A stretch of DNA of 64,000 nt, taken from contig NZ_ATWL01000004.1 of assembly GCF_000421225.1 (NCBI RefSeq), positions 186,001 through 250,000 on the forward strand, read 5' to 3'. The DNA comes from Ruania albidiflava DSM 18029 (GTDB taxonomy: Bacteria; Actinomycetota; Actinomycetes; Actinomycetales; Beutenbergiaceae). Within the stretch, counting starts at the first letter, position 1. Each line of letters starts with the position of its first letter. The notes beneath the pieces were generated by a model. It saw only the letters and a program-made list of their open reading frames with translations. It did no database searches and was not told where the DNA came from. Positions 44,733-53,681 of this stretch are shown piece by piece. The position numbers and the translations under genes were made by a program.

Positions 44733-45794
44733 GTGAAGCTGTCGATCGTCGACCTGGGGACTGTCGCACCGGGCACGACCGAGAGCGACGCGCTGGCCGA
44801 TGCCCTGACCGCGGCGCGTCAGGCAGAGGCTCTGGGCTTCCACCGTGTCTGGTTCGCCGAGCACCATCTCTCCCGTTCGGGTGCCTCGCACCATCCGGAG
44901 CTGCTGATCGCAGCGGCGGCGATGCAGACCTCGACCATCCGGCTCGGATCGGGTGGGATGCTGATGAACCACTACAGCCCGTTCAAGATCGCGGAGATGT
45001 TCCAGCAGCTCGAAGCGCTGGCGCCCGGCCGCATCGACCTGGGAATGGGCCGGGCGACCGCAGGCCCGGTGCTCGATGCTGCGCTGCAGCAGAACCGGCA
45101 GCACCCGGCGCGGGCCGACCACCAGCAGCAGGTGCTGGAGACGCTGGCGTGGCTGTACGACGAGTTCCCCGATGATCACCCGTTCGCCGGTCACCCGTTG
45201 ATGCCGAGTGTGCCGACCGTGCCGCAGACCTGGCTGCTCGGATCGAGCCCGAACGGCTCGAATCTGGCAGCCGGCCTCGGGATCGGCTACACGTTCGCAG
45301 GGTTCATCAACCCGCAGGGAGCGGCCCCCGCCTTGCGACACTATCGCGAGACCTTCCAACCGCAGGGATTTGGTCTGGAGGCGCCGCGGGCCATCGTGGC
45401 GGTCAACGTCACCGTCGGCGAGAGCCGCGCCGAGGGCCTGCACCGAGCAGGGTCGCCCAAGGGCTTCTACGCGAGGCTGGGTCGCGCAGGTCGCCAGGCC
45501 GGTGGGGTCATGGTGCCCACTGCTGACGAGGCGGCCGCCGAGCTGAGCCAGGCGGAGAAGGACGAACCTACCTGGATCGTGGACGGGCAGTGGCCCAGGT
45601 TTGTTGCCGGTGGACCGGCCGATGTGCGCACCACTCTGGAGCAGATGGTCGCTGAGTCCGGCGCCGACGAGATCATGGTGCAGGATCTCATCGCCGATCC
45701 CGAGGTCCGCCAACACTCCCGCGCGTTGCTGGCCGAGACGTTCGATCTTGCTCCTCCGGTTGTCGCAAGCGACGCCGCGGCCGGAGACCGGTAG
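44733..45794 (+). CDS. Luciferase-like monooxygenase (MsnO8-like)
   Basis: A protein of 353 residues with a bacterial luciferase-type TIM barrel. It begins with the MsnO8-like pattern KLSIVDLGTVAPG, followed by the family's VWFAEHH and GSGGMLMNHY segments, and GRIDLGMGRATA. These enzymes use reduced FMN or F420 to oxidise varied substrates. I chose the GTG at 44733, nine bases after GAGGAG; TTG at 44727 would be only three bases away. A -10-like TAGTGT lies about 35 bases upstream. It ends in a hairpin-rich gap, so it is probably a single-gene unit. Confidence 0.85.
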   Translation: MKLSIVDLGTVAPGTTESDALADALTAARQAEALGFHRVWFAEHHLSRSGASHHPELLIAAAAMQTSTIRLGSGGMLMNHYSPFKIAEMFQQLEALAPGRIDLGMGRATAGPVLDAALQQNRQHPARADHQQQVLETLAWLYDEFPDDHPFAGHPLMPSVPTVPQTWLLGSSPNGSNLAAGLGIGYTFAGFINPQGAAPALRHYRETFQPQGFGLEAPRAIVAVNVTVGESRAEGLHRAGSPKGFYARLGRAGRQAGGVMVPTADEAAAELSQAEKDEPTWIVDGQWPRFVAGGPADVRTTLEQMVAESGADEIMVQDLIADPEVRQHSRALLAETFDLAPPVVASDAAAGDR

Positions 45795-45832
45795 ATGGCA
45801 GGTGCGCGCCGAGCACTGAGCCGGCCGGTGCG

Positions 45833-45893
45833 GGCGATACCTGCTGCGTCGAGGCGATACCCGGGAGCACGACCCCGCGCAGGAAGTATCGCC
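45833..45893. repeat. Imperfect inverted repeat with internal direct repeat
   Basis: GGCGATAC occurs at 45833-45840 and 45853-45860 in the same direction, and its complement GTATCGCC at 45886-45893. The outer pair extends inward through TGCTGCG against the complement of CGCAGGA. It lies between two converging genes and could serve as their terminator. Confidence 0.5.
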
Positions 45894-45954
45894 TGCATCG
45901 ATCCAGCCCGGGAGGGGTGGGTGGGTGCGGGCGGGTGGGTGTGGCTGGGTGCGG

Positions 45955-48900
45955 TCAGCGGTGCCGGGGGCGGCGGGGGAGCGCGCGCTGGCACAGCTCG
46001 ATGAATCCGCCGAGCTCGCGCAGCGCGCCCGGCTCCCACGGTAGGTGCCGGGTCAGCGCCCGGGAGCGGACCAGGATCGCTGCCCACTGCCCGCGGGAGA
46101 TCGCCACGTTCAGCCGGTTCGCCGACAGCAGGAACTCCAGGCCGCGGGGCGCGTCCTCCGCTGAGGAGGTGGCCAGCGACACCAGCGCCACGGCTGCTTC
46201 CTGACCCTGGAACTTGTCCACAGTGCCCACCCGCACGTCCCCGAGCCCGGCAGCGGACAGGTCGTGGGTGAGCCGCTGCACCTGGGCGTTGTAGGCGGCC
46301 ACCACCAGCACGTCGGCAGGGGTCAGGGCACGGGCGGGTCCCCCGTCGCTCCAGGGCCGGTCCAGCAGCGTCTCCAGCTGGGCCACCACCTCGGCGGACT
46401 CCTCCGGGCAGTCCACGGTGCGGTGAGCATGGTCCACCGTGACCACGTGCAGCCCGGGCTCGAGGCCGTCCAGGTGCCGTGCGGCGGCGACCGGGTGGCT
46501 GTGCAGCTGGTCGTCGTAGTACAGCTCGGAGACCGGGGCGCACAACGCCGGGTGCAGCCGTCTGCTCTGCTGCAGCAGGTAGCCGTGGGTCGGCGGGAGC
46601 GTCGGGTGCCCGTGAGTGAGGTGGCCGAGCGCAGAGGCGTCCACCGGGGCGTCGTGGCTGCCCTGGCTGACCTGCGGGAGCTGTTGCGGGTCGCCCAGGA
46701 GCAGCAGCCGTCGGGCCGCAGGGGCCGCGGCGAAGGTGTTGGCCAAGGAGAACTGCCCGGCTTCGTCGATCACCAGCAGGTCCAGCTCGCCGAGGTCGAA
46801 GCGGCGCCGGTTCGCGAAGTCCCAGGCGGTACCGCCGACCACGGCGCCGGCGGGATGGTGCCGGGCGAGGAAGTGGTGGTGCCCGTAGGTGTCGAGGGTG
46901 GTCCACGGTGTCTCGGCCGGTTCGCTGACCCCGAGCGCGGCCAGGTCCGCAGTGCGCGGCACCCGGGTCCGCTTGCCGATCTGCTCTGCGGGCAGCCCGG
47001 CGCGCACCAGTCCCGCCAGCACGTGCTCGACCACAGTGTGCGACTGGGCCACCACGCCCACCCGCCAGCCGTGCTTCGTGACCAGGTGGGTGATCACCTG
47101 CACGCCCAGGTAGGTCTTGCCGGTGCCCGGTGGCCCCTGCACCGCCAGGTAGGAGTCGCTCATCCCGGTCAACGCGGTGACGACCGCACCGACTGTTCCG
47201 TCCGCATCGGTCCCGGCTCGCGCTGGCAGTCCTTGCCCGCCGGGCAGCCGCGGGGGCCGGCCGGCCGCGATGTCCAGTGCCGCCGCCCCGACCGGTCTCT
47301 GCTCGGCCGCGGCCGACTCCAGCACCCCGCGGGCGACCAGCTCGATCGCCTGCACCAGCGTCCGGGCCGGCGGTGGTGGGCCCGGCGCGACCAGCACCGG
47401 GTCCGCAGCCGGCGCACCGGCCTCGGGTGGCACCGACTCGCTGAGCGTGACCCGGTCCAGCCCGGTGGGGGAGACGTCGCGGGCCAGCACCCGCGCCGGC
47501 ACCGCCACCCGGTCGCACCCTGCCGGGGGGGTCAGGCCGCTGGGCAGCGGCGGGTCGTAGACGACGAACACCTGCGCCCCGGGCTCCACTGTGCTGCCGG
47601 TGCCGAACCGGCCGGCGAGGTCCAGCAGCCGGCGGGGGCGCCCGTAGTCGTCACCGACCTCCCGGCGGCGGGCGTGGAACACCTCGAGCACGTCCCGGGT
47701 GTCCCCGACTGTTCCTTCGCTGCGCAACCGCTCGAAGTGCTCCCGCCAGTACGGCTCGTCCTCCCGGCGGTGGTAGTCCAGCGCCGCAGCCAGCAGCGGG
47801 CCGACCGGCGCGGGCACACGGGCGAGCAGGGCCTCGGACAGCTCGCGCCGCTCCCGCTGCTCCGGTGTCTCCTCGTCCGGCTCAGCCTCTGGCGACTGTG
47901 CCGCGTCGGTCAGCACAGGGGTTTCCTGCGGTGCCACCGCCTCTCCGGTACCGTCGGGCGCGGCCTCCCGCTGAGCGATCAGCCAGTCCCGCAGCCGCAG
48001 CGTGGACAGGCAGTCGTACCGGTTGTACTCGGCCAGCTCGGCGACCTGCGCCTCGAACCCCGTCTGGTCACCGGCCGCGCGCAGCTCCTGAGCGCGCACA
48101 TAGGCGAGCACCGAGTCCCCACCGGAGGTGACGCCGTCGGCGTTGCGCAGCTCGCTGCCCATGTACAACGGCTCGAGCTTCTTGATCGAGTAGGACCGCT
48201 GGGAGACGCGCACCGAGCTCTTCACGCAGGCGTACAGGTCCACGAACACGCCGGCCTCGATCAGCTCCTCGACCTCGGCCACACCGACCTGGTGCCGCTC
48301 GGCGAGCCGGCGCAGCGCCGCCGTCTCGTACGGAGCATAGTGGTAGACGTGCAGGTCCGGGAACTGCTCTCGGCGCCGGCGGAGATAGTCGAGAAACTCC
48401 CGCAAGGCCCGCCCCTCTGCCGCCCGGTCGTGCGCCCAGAACGTCACGTAGTCCTGGTCACCGTCGGCCTCCAGCAGCCCGAACAGGTACTCCAGCCCCC
48501 AGGTGCTGCGGTCGTCGTCCACCCAGAGCGGGTCGCCCTCGAAGTCGAAGAACACATCACCGGGGTCCGGTGCCGGCATCGCCTGCAGGGCTGCCAGGGA
48601 GTGTACCTCGGCGAAGACCTGCGGCTGGGCACCGGCCGCCTCCGCCTCCTCCTGGCGCAGCTGCAGCCGGGCCTGGGCCTGCAGCTTCTGCCACATCTGC
48701 GGGTGCAGCCTCGGCACCGGTCGGGCGGCTGCTGCAAGATCGTCGATCGTGCGTATCCCGGCCGCGCGGAGCACGTCCCGGTGCCGGGCGCGCACGCCCC
48801 AGACCAGCTTCACGTCCCGATCGGTGACCACCGCCTCCTGGCAGTAGTCGCACCACAGGCACGCCCGGTACCGGTCGTCCCCCCAGACCACCGGCTGCCC

Positions 48901-49524
48901 GCCCGCGTGGTGGGCATCCAGCAGCTGCTGCACATAGGCGCGGTGCTCCCGGTAGACCGCGACGCTGTCGGCCATGTCCTGGGTGGCGATCGTGCCGTCC
49001 CCCAGGTGCAGCACCGTCCGCGGGGCCACGTCGACACCAGCGGTCAGCAGCTGGTCGGCATAGGCCGCCAGCTGCAGCACCGCGCCCGGTTTCACCGATC
49101 GGGCCAGCTTCGTGTCCACGACGGCGTAGCTCACCTGGCCGTCAACGCTCAACGTGCGCTCCAGGAAGTCCGAGCGGCCGTGGAACCTGCCGTCGAAGAA
49201 TCCGCCCTGGAACACCACGTCGGCACCCGAGCGCAGCGCCTGCAACGTCCGGTCAGCGTGCTCGCGCAGGCTCGCTGCGTCGTAGCCGGCCGGCAGCGGG
49301 ACCTCCACCACCCCGTCGCCGTACCGGGCCCGGTAGTCGGCCAGGACGCGGGCCTCGTGCGCATCCCCGAGCCGGGCGGCGCGCTCCCGCATCGGATCGT
49401 CGACCTCGAGCCGGGGGCGGCGCCCGAGCTTCTCGTCCAGCCGCGACAGCAGCGCGAACTCGCAGTCCCGGGCCAGGGTCAGGTCGCTGGCGCTGTAGAC
49501 CAGGGTGTCGTCCACCAGGAACAC
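45955..49524 (-). CDS. TM0106-type RecB-like nuclease / superfamily 1 helicase
   Basis: About 1189 residues. The N-terminal third is a RecB-like nuclease region with SYAVVDTKLARS and a Cys cluster CLWCDYC, followed by an RNase H-like exonuclease block with FFDFEGDP. The C-terminal part is an SF1 helicase, with Walker A GPPGTGKT, the DEAG-type Walker B LVIDEAGQFSLA, GDPQQLPQ and the late motifs TVDKFQGQE and LNVAISR. Long relatives of this layout are known as TM0106-type proteins, of unknown physiological role; DNA repair or defence has been suggested for related helicase-nucleases. GTG 49524 has GAGGAG five bases upstream. The gene overlaps the HNH gene by 272 bases. Confidence 0.88.
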   Translation of the reverse strand: MFLVDDTLVYSASDLTLARDCEFALLSRLDEKLGRRPRLEVDDPMRERAARLGDAHEARVLADYRARYGDGVVEVPLPAGYDAASLREHADRTLQALRSGADVVFQGGFFDGRFHGRSDFLERTLSVDGQVSYAVVDTKLARSVKPGAVLQLAAYADQLLTAGVDVAPRTVLHLGDGTIATQDMADSVAVYREHRAYVQQLLDAHHAGGQPVVWGDDRYRACLWCDYCQEAVVTDRDVKLVWGVRARHRDVLRAAGIRTIDDLAAAARPVPRLHPQMWQKLQAQARLQLRQEEAEAAGAQPQVFAEVHSLAALQAMPAPDPGDVFFDFEGDPLWVDDDRSTWGLEYLFGLLEADGDQDYVTFWAHDRAAEGRALREFLDYLRRRREQFPDLHVYHYAPYETAALRRLAERHQVGVAEVEELIEAGVFVDLYACVKSSVRVSQRSYSIKKLEPLYMGSELRNADGVTSGGDSVLAYVRAQELRAAGDQTGFEAQVAELAEYNRYDCLSTLRLRDWLIAQREAAPDGTGEAVAPQETPVLTDAAQSPEAEPDEETPEQRERRELSEALLARVPAPVGPLLAAALDYHRREDEPYWREHFERLRSEGTVGDTRDVLEVFHARRREVGDDYGRPRRLLDLAGRFGTGSTVEPGAQVFVVYDPPLPSGLTPPAGCDRVAVPARVLARDVSPTGLDRVTLSESVPPEAGAPAADPVLVAPGPPPPARTLVQAIELVARGVLESAAAEQRPVGAAALDIAAGRPPRLPGGQGLPARAGTDADGTVGAVVTALTGMSDSYLAVQGPPGTGKTYLGVQVITHLVTKHGWRVGVVAQSHTVVEHVLAGLVRAGLPAEQIGKRTRVPRTADLAALGVSEPAETPWTTLDTYGHHHFLARHHPAGAVVGGTAWDFANRRRFDLGELDLLVIDEAGQFSLANTFAAAPAARRLLLLGDPQQLPQVSQGSHDAPVDASALGHLTHGHPTLPPTHGYLLQQSRRLHPALCAPVSELYYDDQLHSHPVAAARHLDGLEPGLHVVTVDHAHRTVDCPEESAEVVAQLETLLDRPWSDGGPARALTPADVLVVAAYNAQVQRLTHDLSAAGLGDVRVGTVDKFQGQEAAVALVSLATSSAEDAPRGLEFLLSANRLNVAISRGQWAAILVRSRALTRHLPWEPGALRELGGFIELCQRALPRRPRHR

Positions 49525-50326
49525 GGGTTCTCCTCGATCGATGCTGCACAACGGGACGGTCGACAGGCTGCCCGGCCGCTCTCAGAATCGAGGCTATCGG
49601 TGCCCGCTGACACCCTGCCGCGTTCCCCTCGCCCGACCGGCAGGTGGCAAGGACCTCACCGAGCGCACCGACCTCCTCGGCGGAGACGCCCAGCCCGTAG
49701 GCGTCCTTGACCAGGACCTGCTGCACCACGTACGCACAGTGGAAGCCGGCGTCCGGGGGCAGCCAGGAGGCGGCGTCGTCAGCCTGCTTGTCCTGGTTCA
49801 CCTGACCATCGACCGGGATGAGGTTGGCCGGGTCGTTCGCGAACTGCAGGGCCAGCGAGGCCGGCCACTCCGCCGCACCCTTGCGCCAGGCGTCCGCCAG
49901 TGCCACCACGTGGTCGATCTGCACGGCAGTGCTGGTCTGCGGGCCGCGGCGGAACTCGACCAGGTGACCGGTGTACGGGTCGGTCAGGGTGCCGCTGACC
50001 ACCACGCACGGTACGACCGGGTCGAGGTGGACGTCGGTGAGCCAGCTGCGCAGCACGTCGTTGCGGGTGTCGCAGCCGTTGCCGTCCACGTCCGCCCACG
50101 GCGGTCCGAAGAAGTCCCGGTCGTAGTCAGCCAGCGGGAGCGGGGCCCGAACGGTGAGCGTGGGCAGTGCCGCCCGGGCGCGCTCCAGGTGACCCGCCGG
50201 TACCGGCCACGGTGGCGCCTGCCGCACATGCTGCCACCACCGGGGCAGCAGCAGCGCTACGGCAAGCACGAGCACGGCGGCCACCGCCCCGGTCACCAGG
50301 AGACGGGCCGGCGAACGGACAGGCAT
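49253..50326 (-). CDS. Membrane-anchored HNH endonuclease (DUF1524/GmrSD-type)
   Basis: A protein of up to 357 residues from ATG 50326. An N-terminal hydrophobic helix (about 9-26) directs the rest outside the membrane. The nuclease core is clear: DYDRDFFGPPW, DVDGNGCDTRNDVL, QIDHVVALADAW with the catalytic His, then FANDPANLIPVDG, the Asn of the HNH site and QDKQADDAASWLPP. Relatives end just after a Cys equivalent to that in VLATC (near 49640), but here no stop follows in frame until 49253, well inside the nuclease-helicase gene. The last about 120 residues are Arg/Gly/Pro-rich and look out of frame. A one-base shift would end it at the TAG at 49594-49596. Confidence 0.8.
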   Translation of the reverse strand: MPVRSPARLLVTGAVAAVLVLAVALLLPRWWQHVRQAPPWPVPAGHLERARAALPTLTVRAPLPLADYDRDFFGPPWADVDGNGCDTRNDVLRSWLTDVHLDPVVPCVVVSGTLTDPYTGHLVEFRRGPQTSTAVQIDHVVALADAWRKGAAEWPASLALQFANDPANLIPVDGQVNQDKQADDAASWLPPDAGFHCAYVVQQVLVKDAYGLGVSAEEVGALGEVLATCRSGEGNAAGCQRAPIASILRAAGQPVDRPVVQHRSRRTRVPGGRHPGLQRQRPDPGPGLRVRAAVAAGREARAPPPARGRRSDAGARRPARGCARGPRPGRLPGPVRRRGGGGPAAGRLRRSEPARAR

Positions 50327-50701
50327 CGCACCAGCCTCTCGGTCTGTCCGCACCAGTGCTACCAGGCTCGGGGAGGGCTGTGGACAGGCGGACGTCGTCG
50401 CTCGTCTAGCTATCCACAGGCCGGATGGACGACGGGTGATTTTTCCTGGACCGAGCGGGTGAGGAGAGGGTGAGGCCAGCCACGGAGGTGCCCGTCCCGG
50501 CGGGCTGTGCTACACCCGGCCGACAGGCGATAAACCGCACCGTTGCAACGATTTGAGCCCGCGGCGACGGTACGTCCTCCGGACCGCCGCCGAGCAGGGG
50601 TGTCGGCGGCGGGAATCTGGTGTGATCGGGGTGACAACGAAGCGGCAGGACGAGGCCGCCGACCCTATGTAACTGTAGGAGAGCGACGCGATCACCTTGG
50701 G

Positions 50702-50729
50702 CTGGCGACTCCCCCGCGCCAGTTTTTCT
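50702..50729 (+). terminator. Intrinsic terminator within the structured region
   Basis: CTGGCG (50702-50707) pairs with CGCCAG (50717-50722) and is directly followed by TTTTTCT. This is the only classic stem-plus-T-run terminator I found in the window, and it lies about 100 bases upstream of the next gene, so it must end a transcript with no protein gene or attenuate the downstream gene. Confidence 0.65.
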
Positions 50730-50747
50730 GCCTTGGTTCACGTCGCG

Positions 50748-50777
50748 GCGGCGCCGTCGATCAGTCGACGGCGCCGC
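50748..50777. repeat. Perfect 13-bp hairpin
   Basis: GCGGCGCCGTCGA at 50748-50760 is followed by a four-base loop TCAG and its exact complement at 50765-50777. It lies between the terminator and the start of the transporter gene. No T-run follows. Confidence 0.6.
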
Positions 50778-50831
50778 TCCTCCCCGCGTGAGGTTCGACC
50801 CTGGTCGTTGCTGCCTGGAAGAATGACCGGC

Positions 50832-51914
50832 ATGCCCACCGACCATCCCGTGGCTGCGCCGCGCCCTGCTGAGCTCCGCCGGTGGCGGCGGTACCTGGCC
50901 GAGGAACGCGCTGAGGCCGCCGTGTACACACAGCTCGCGGCTCGTCGGCAGGGGGAGGAGCGGGAGATCCTGCTCGCCCTCGCACGGGCCGAGAACCGGC
51001 ATGCCGCACACTGGGAGAAGCTGCTCGGTGAGCATGCCGGCCGGCCGCGCAAACCGGCCATGCGCTCCCGGCTGCTGATCGCCCTGGCCCGCCGGTTCGG
51101 GTCGGTGTTCGTGCTGGCCCTGGCCCAGCGCGCCGAGTCCCGCTCCGACTACGGCGAGGACGACCACGCCACTGCCGCGATGGCCGCCGACGAGCAGATC
51201 CACGAGGAGGTGGTCCGCTCCCTGGCGGTCCGCGGACGGGCACGGATCTCCGGCACGTTCCGGGCGGCCGTGTTCGGGATGAACGACGGTCTGGTGTCCA
51301 ACCTCGCCCTGGTGCTGGGCATCGGCGCCTCCGGGGTGGCCACCGGCACGGTGATGCTCACCGGGCTGGCCGGGCTGCTCGCCGGCGCACTGTCCATGGG
51401 AGCAGGGGAGTACGTGTCCATCCGCTCCCAGCGGGAGCTGCTGGAAGCATCGACGCCGAGCGACTCCGCGCACCAGGCGGTCGGCGACCTGGACGTGGAC
51501 GCCAACGAGCTCGCCCTGGTCTACCGCGCCCGCGGCATGTCCGCCACCGAAGCCCAGACTCGTGCCGAGGAGCGCCTGGCCACGCACAACCCGGCCCTCC
51601 CCCCGGTGCGCACCGCTGCGCACTCCCTGGAGGAGATCGGCTCAGCCTGGCAGGCGGCTGCGTCCAGCTTCTGCTTCTTCGCCTCCGGTGCGATCATCCC
51701 GGTGCTGCCCTACCTGTTCGGGATGACCGGCTGGCCGGCGGTCGCCCTGGCCGCCGGCCTGGTGGGTGCGGCGCTGGTGGTCACCGGGGCGATCGTGGGG
51801 GTGCTCTCCGGGGCACCACCGCTGCGGCGGGCACTGCGTCAGCTTGCGATCGGCTGGGGTGCGGCCGCGGCCACGTACCTGCTCGGCCTGGCGTTCGGCA
51901 CCTCGTTGGCATGA
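50832..51914 (+). CDS. Rubrerythrin-like/VIT1 fusion iron transporter (MbfA-type)
   Basis: A protein of 360 residues. The first about 130 residues are a ferritin/rubrerythrin-like four-helix segment (EERAEAAVYTQLA, REILLALARAENRHAAHWEKLL) with Glu and His residues expected to bind a di-iron centre. The rest is the five-helix VIT1/CCC1 transporter, with GMNDGLVSNLALVLGI and the MGAGEYVSIRSQ block. Fusions of this kind (MbfA) export iron under iron excess in alphaproteobacteria. ATG 50832 has GGAAGA eight bases upstream. It would oppose the haem-import locus in iron balance. Confidence 0.88.
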   Translation: MPTDHPVAAPRPAELRRWRRYLAEERAEAAVYTQLAARRQGEEREILLALARAENRHAAHWEKLLGEHAGRPRKPAMRSRLLIALARRFGSVFVLALAQRAESRSDYGEDDHATAAMAADEQIHEEVVRSLAVRGRARISGTFRAAVFGMNDGLVSNLALVLGIGASGVATGTVMLTGLAGLLAGALSMGAGEYVSIRSQRELLEASTPSDSAHQAVGDLDVDANELALVYRARGMSATEAQTRAEERLATHNPALPPVRTAAHSLEEIGSAWQAAASSFCFFASGAIIPVLPYLFGMTGWPAVALAAGLVGAALVVTGAIVGVLSGAPPLRRALRQLAIGWGAAAATYLLGLAFGTSLA

Positions 51915-51976
51915 CGTCGGTCACCACTGGCCGCTGAGCGGACGTGGCACCCCCGTCGAGGTGCGACGCTGGAACC

Positions 51977-52546
51977 ATGACAGATCAGCCGCAGGGCGAA
52001 CGGTGGGTAGGAGTCAAGGAAGCCTCGGACGCGTGGGCTGATGCCGCCACCGAGACTCTCCTCGAGGTGGCCGGGCACTATCGCGGTGTCATCACCTACG
52101 CAGAGCTGGCCGAACAGGTCCAGGCGCGCACCGGGCTGCGTACCCGTGCCTCGTTTCGCAGCTGGATCGGTGCCGTGCTGGCTGCGGTCGTGGCCCGTTG
52201 CCACGCCCAGCACCTGCCGCCGCTGACCTCGCTGGTGGTGCACCGTGCCGATGGTCAGCTCGGCCCCGACGAGGCCACTGTGCAGGCCCGGCTCACCTGC
52301 TACTGCCGCTTCGCCGAGGACGTCCCCGCCGAGGTGGTGGCCGCCGCTGAGGCGGCACAGCGCGCGAAGGCAGACGAGGCTCGCGCCGAGCAGGAGGCCG
52401 AGGCTGCCCGGCGGCGCAGCACCAGGACACGCCGTTCGCACCGGCGCAGCTCACCGCGCAGCACCCCCGCCGAGGACGCACCCCGGATCTGCCCGCACTG
52501 CTTCGTGCAGCTGCCGGCGTCCGGCATCTGCGACGAGTGCGGCTGA
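51977..52546 (+). CDS. Zinc-ribbon protein of unknown function
   Basis: A protein of 189 residues. The N-terminal half (about 15-110) is a mixed domain with a helix-rich part, LLEVAGHYRGVITYAELAEQ, that resembles winged-helix openings. The middle is an Ala/Glu/Arg-rich helix, then a very basic Arg/Ser-rich stretch, and the end is a zinc ribbon ICPHCFVQL...ICDECG. The basic stretch and ribbon suggest a nucleic-acid-binding role. I do not recognise the family. ATG 51977. Confidence 0.6.
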   Translation: MTDQPQGERWVGVKEASDAWADAATETLLEVAGHYRGVITYAELAEQVQARTGLRTRASFRSWIGAVLAAVVARCHAQHLPPLTSLVVHRADGQLGPDEATVQARLTCYCRFAEDVPAEVVAAAEAAQRAKADEARAEQEAEAARRRSTRTRRSHRRSSPRSTPAEDAPRICPHCFVQLPASGICDECG

Positions 52547-52559
52547 CCGGCGCCGCTCC

Positions 52560-53606
52560 TCAGTGTCCGGCCAGCGCCCGGCGCAGCTGCGGGGCGAGGT
52601 CGAATCCGTCCGCACCGGTCAGCTCCGGTGCCGGGGTGAACTTGCGCTGCTCACCAGGCTCTACAGCGGCCACCGGTGAGCCGTGCGCCAGCACCTGCTC
52701 ACCCGGGGTGAGCTCGCGGATCGCGATCGCTGCCACCCGGTTCGGGTACTCCCGGGCGAACTCCCGGTAGATCTGCGGGTCGTGCTGACCGTCATCGCCG
52801 ACCAGCACCCACCGGATGTGGGGGAACTCCGCCGCCAGCCGACGCAACGCCACCCGCTTGTGCTCCTGCCCGGAGCGGAACCAGCCGGTGTTCGTCGGCC
52901 CCCAGTCGGTGAGCAGCATCGGCCCGGCGGGGAAGCCGTGGCTGCGCAGGAACTGCACCAGCGTCGGCATCACGTTCCACGCCCCGGTGGACAGGTAGAA
53001 CAGGGGTGCGTCCGGGTGGTCGGCCAGGGTGCGCGAGTACAGGCTGGCCATCCCGGGCACCACGTGCCGGGCGCTGCCGTGCCGCACGAACGTGTTCCAC
53101 AGCGCGATCAGCGGCCGCGGCACCAAGGTGACCAGCGCCGTGTCGTCGATGTCGGAGACGATGCCGAGCCGAGCCTCGGCGGAGACGATCCGCACCCGAG
53201 CAGCCTTCGGCGGGGCCGCCTTGGCCAGGATCTGCACGTCGTGCCAGCCCGGCTGCAGCCCGTGGTCGCCCACCATCAGGTCCAGGTAGCCGCTGCGGTC
53301 GGTCACCGTGCGGTGCTCGGTCTGACCGATGCGGACCACCACCGGCAGGTAGGAGACCGGTGCGGTCACGTACGAGCGCCAGCCCCGGCGGGCCACCAGG
53401 TCCTCCTCCAGCGAGACACCACCGAGCGCGTCCTGCACCGGGTGCTGCCGGCCCAGCACCACCCGCCCGAGCACGCGTACGAAGTCGGCGTCGCCATAGC
53501 CGATGTAGCTGATCGTGCGCGGCCGCCAGCCACGCTTGCGCAGGAACGGGATGAGGCGGCGGTGGAAGCCGTCCTCGAAGCGGGCGGCCGCATGCGTCGC
53601 TGACAT
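52560..53606 (-). CDS. App1-type phosphatidate phosphatase (DUF2183)
   Basis: A protein of 348 residues. The HAD-like active-site motif is SDIDDTALVT (the DxDxT of phosphatidate phosphatases), followed by SRTLADHPDAPLFYLSTGAWNVM and the later LVGDDGQHDP, all typical of the App1 catalytic domain. It would remove phosphate from phosphatidic acid or a related lipid. ATG 53606 begins MSATHAAAR; open frame upstream of it looks untranslated. The Shine-Dalgarno is weak. Confidence 0.88.
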   Translation of the reverse strand: MSATHAAARFEDGFHRRLIPFLRKRGWRPRTISYIGYGDADFVRVLGRVVLGRQHPVQDALGGVSLEEDLVARRGWRSYVTAPVSYLPVVVRIGQTEHRTVTDRSGYLDLMVGDHGLQPGWHDVQILAKAAPPKAARVRIVSAEARLGIVSDIDDTALVTLVPRPLIALWNTFVRHGSARHVVPGMASLYSRTLADHPDAPLFYLSTGAWNVMPTLVQFLRSHGFPAGPMLLTDWGPTNTGWFRSGQEHKRVALRRLAAEFPHIRWVLVGDDGQHDPQIYREFAREYPNRVAAIAIRELTPGEQVLAHGSPVAAVEPGEQRKFTPAPELTGADGFDLAPQLRRALAGH

Positions 53607-53681
53607 GTCGACCAGGCTAGGCGAGGCCCGCCGTGGCATGAACTGCGACCGACCGCCTCCAGCGAACCGTGCCCAGACATG

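Larger units (their letters stand above)
50327..50831 (+). other. Gene-free structured region, candidate leader or small RNA
   Basis: No credible gene in about 500 bases. Several strong hairpins are present: GCCCG/CGGGC near 50490; CCGCCGCCGA paired with TCGGCGGCGG near 50580-50610; a terminator at 50702-50729; and a 13-bp perfect hairpin at 50748-50777. A -10-like TATGTA lies near 50668. It is upstream of the iron exporter gene, so a regulated leader is possible. Confidence 0.45.

Noticed and set aside
46264-49710. 1148-codon open frame on the plus strand opposite the nuclease-helicase
   Set aside because: It mirrors the codon structure of a conserved helicase on the other strand and has no domain.
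50406-51623. Long minus-strand frame across the structured region and the iron exporter
   Set aside because: No Shine-Dalgarno, no domain, and it lies over a conserved gene on the other strand.
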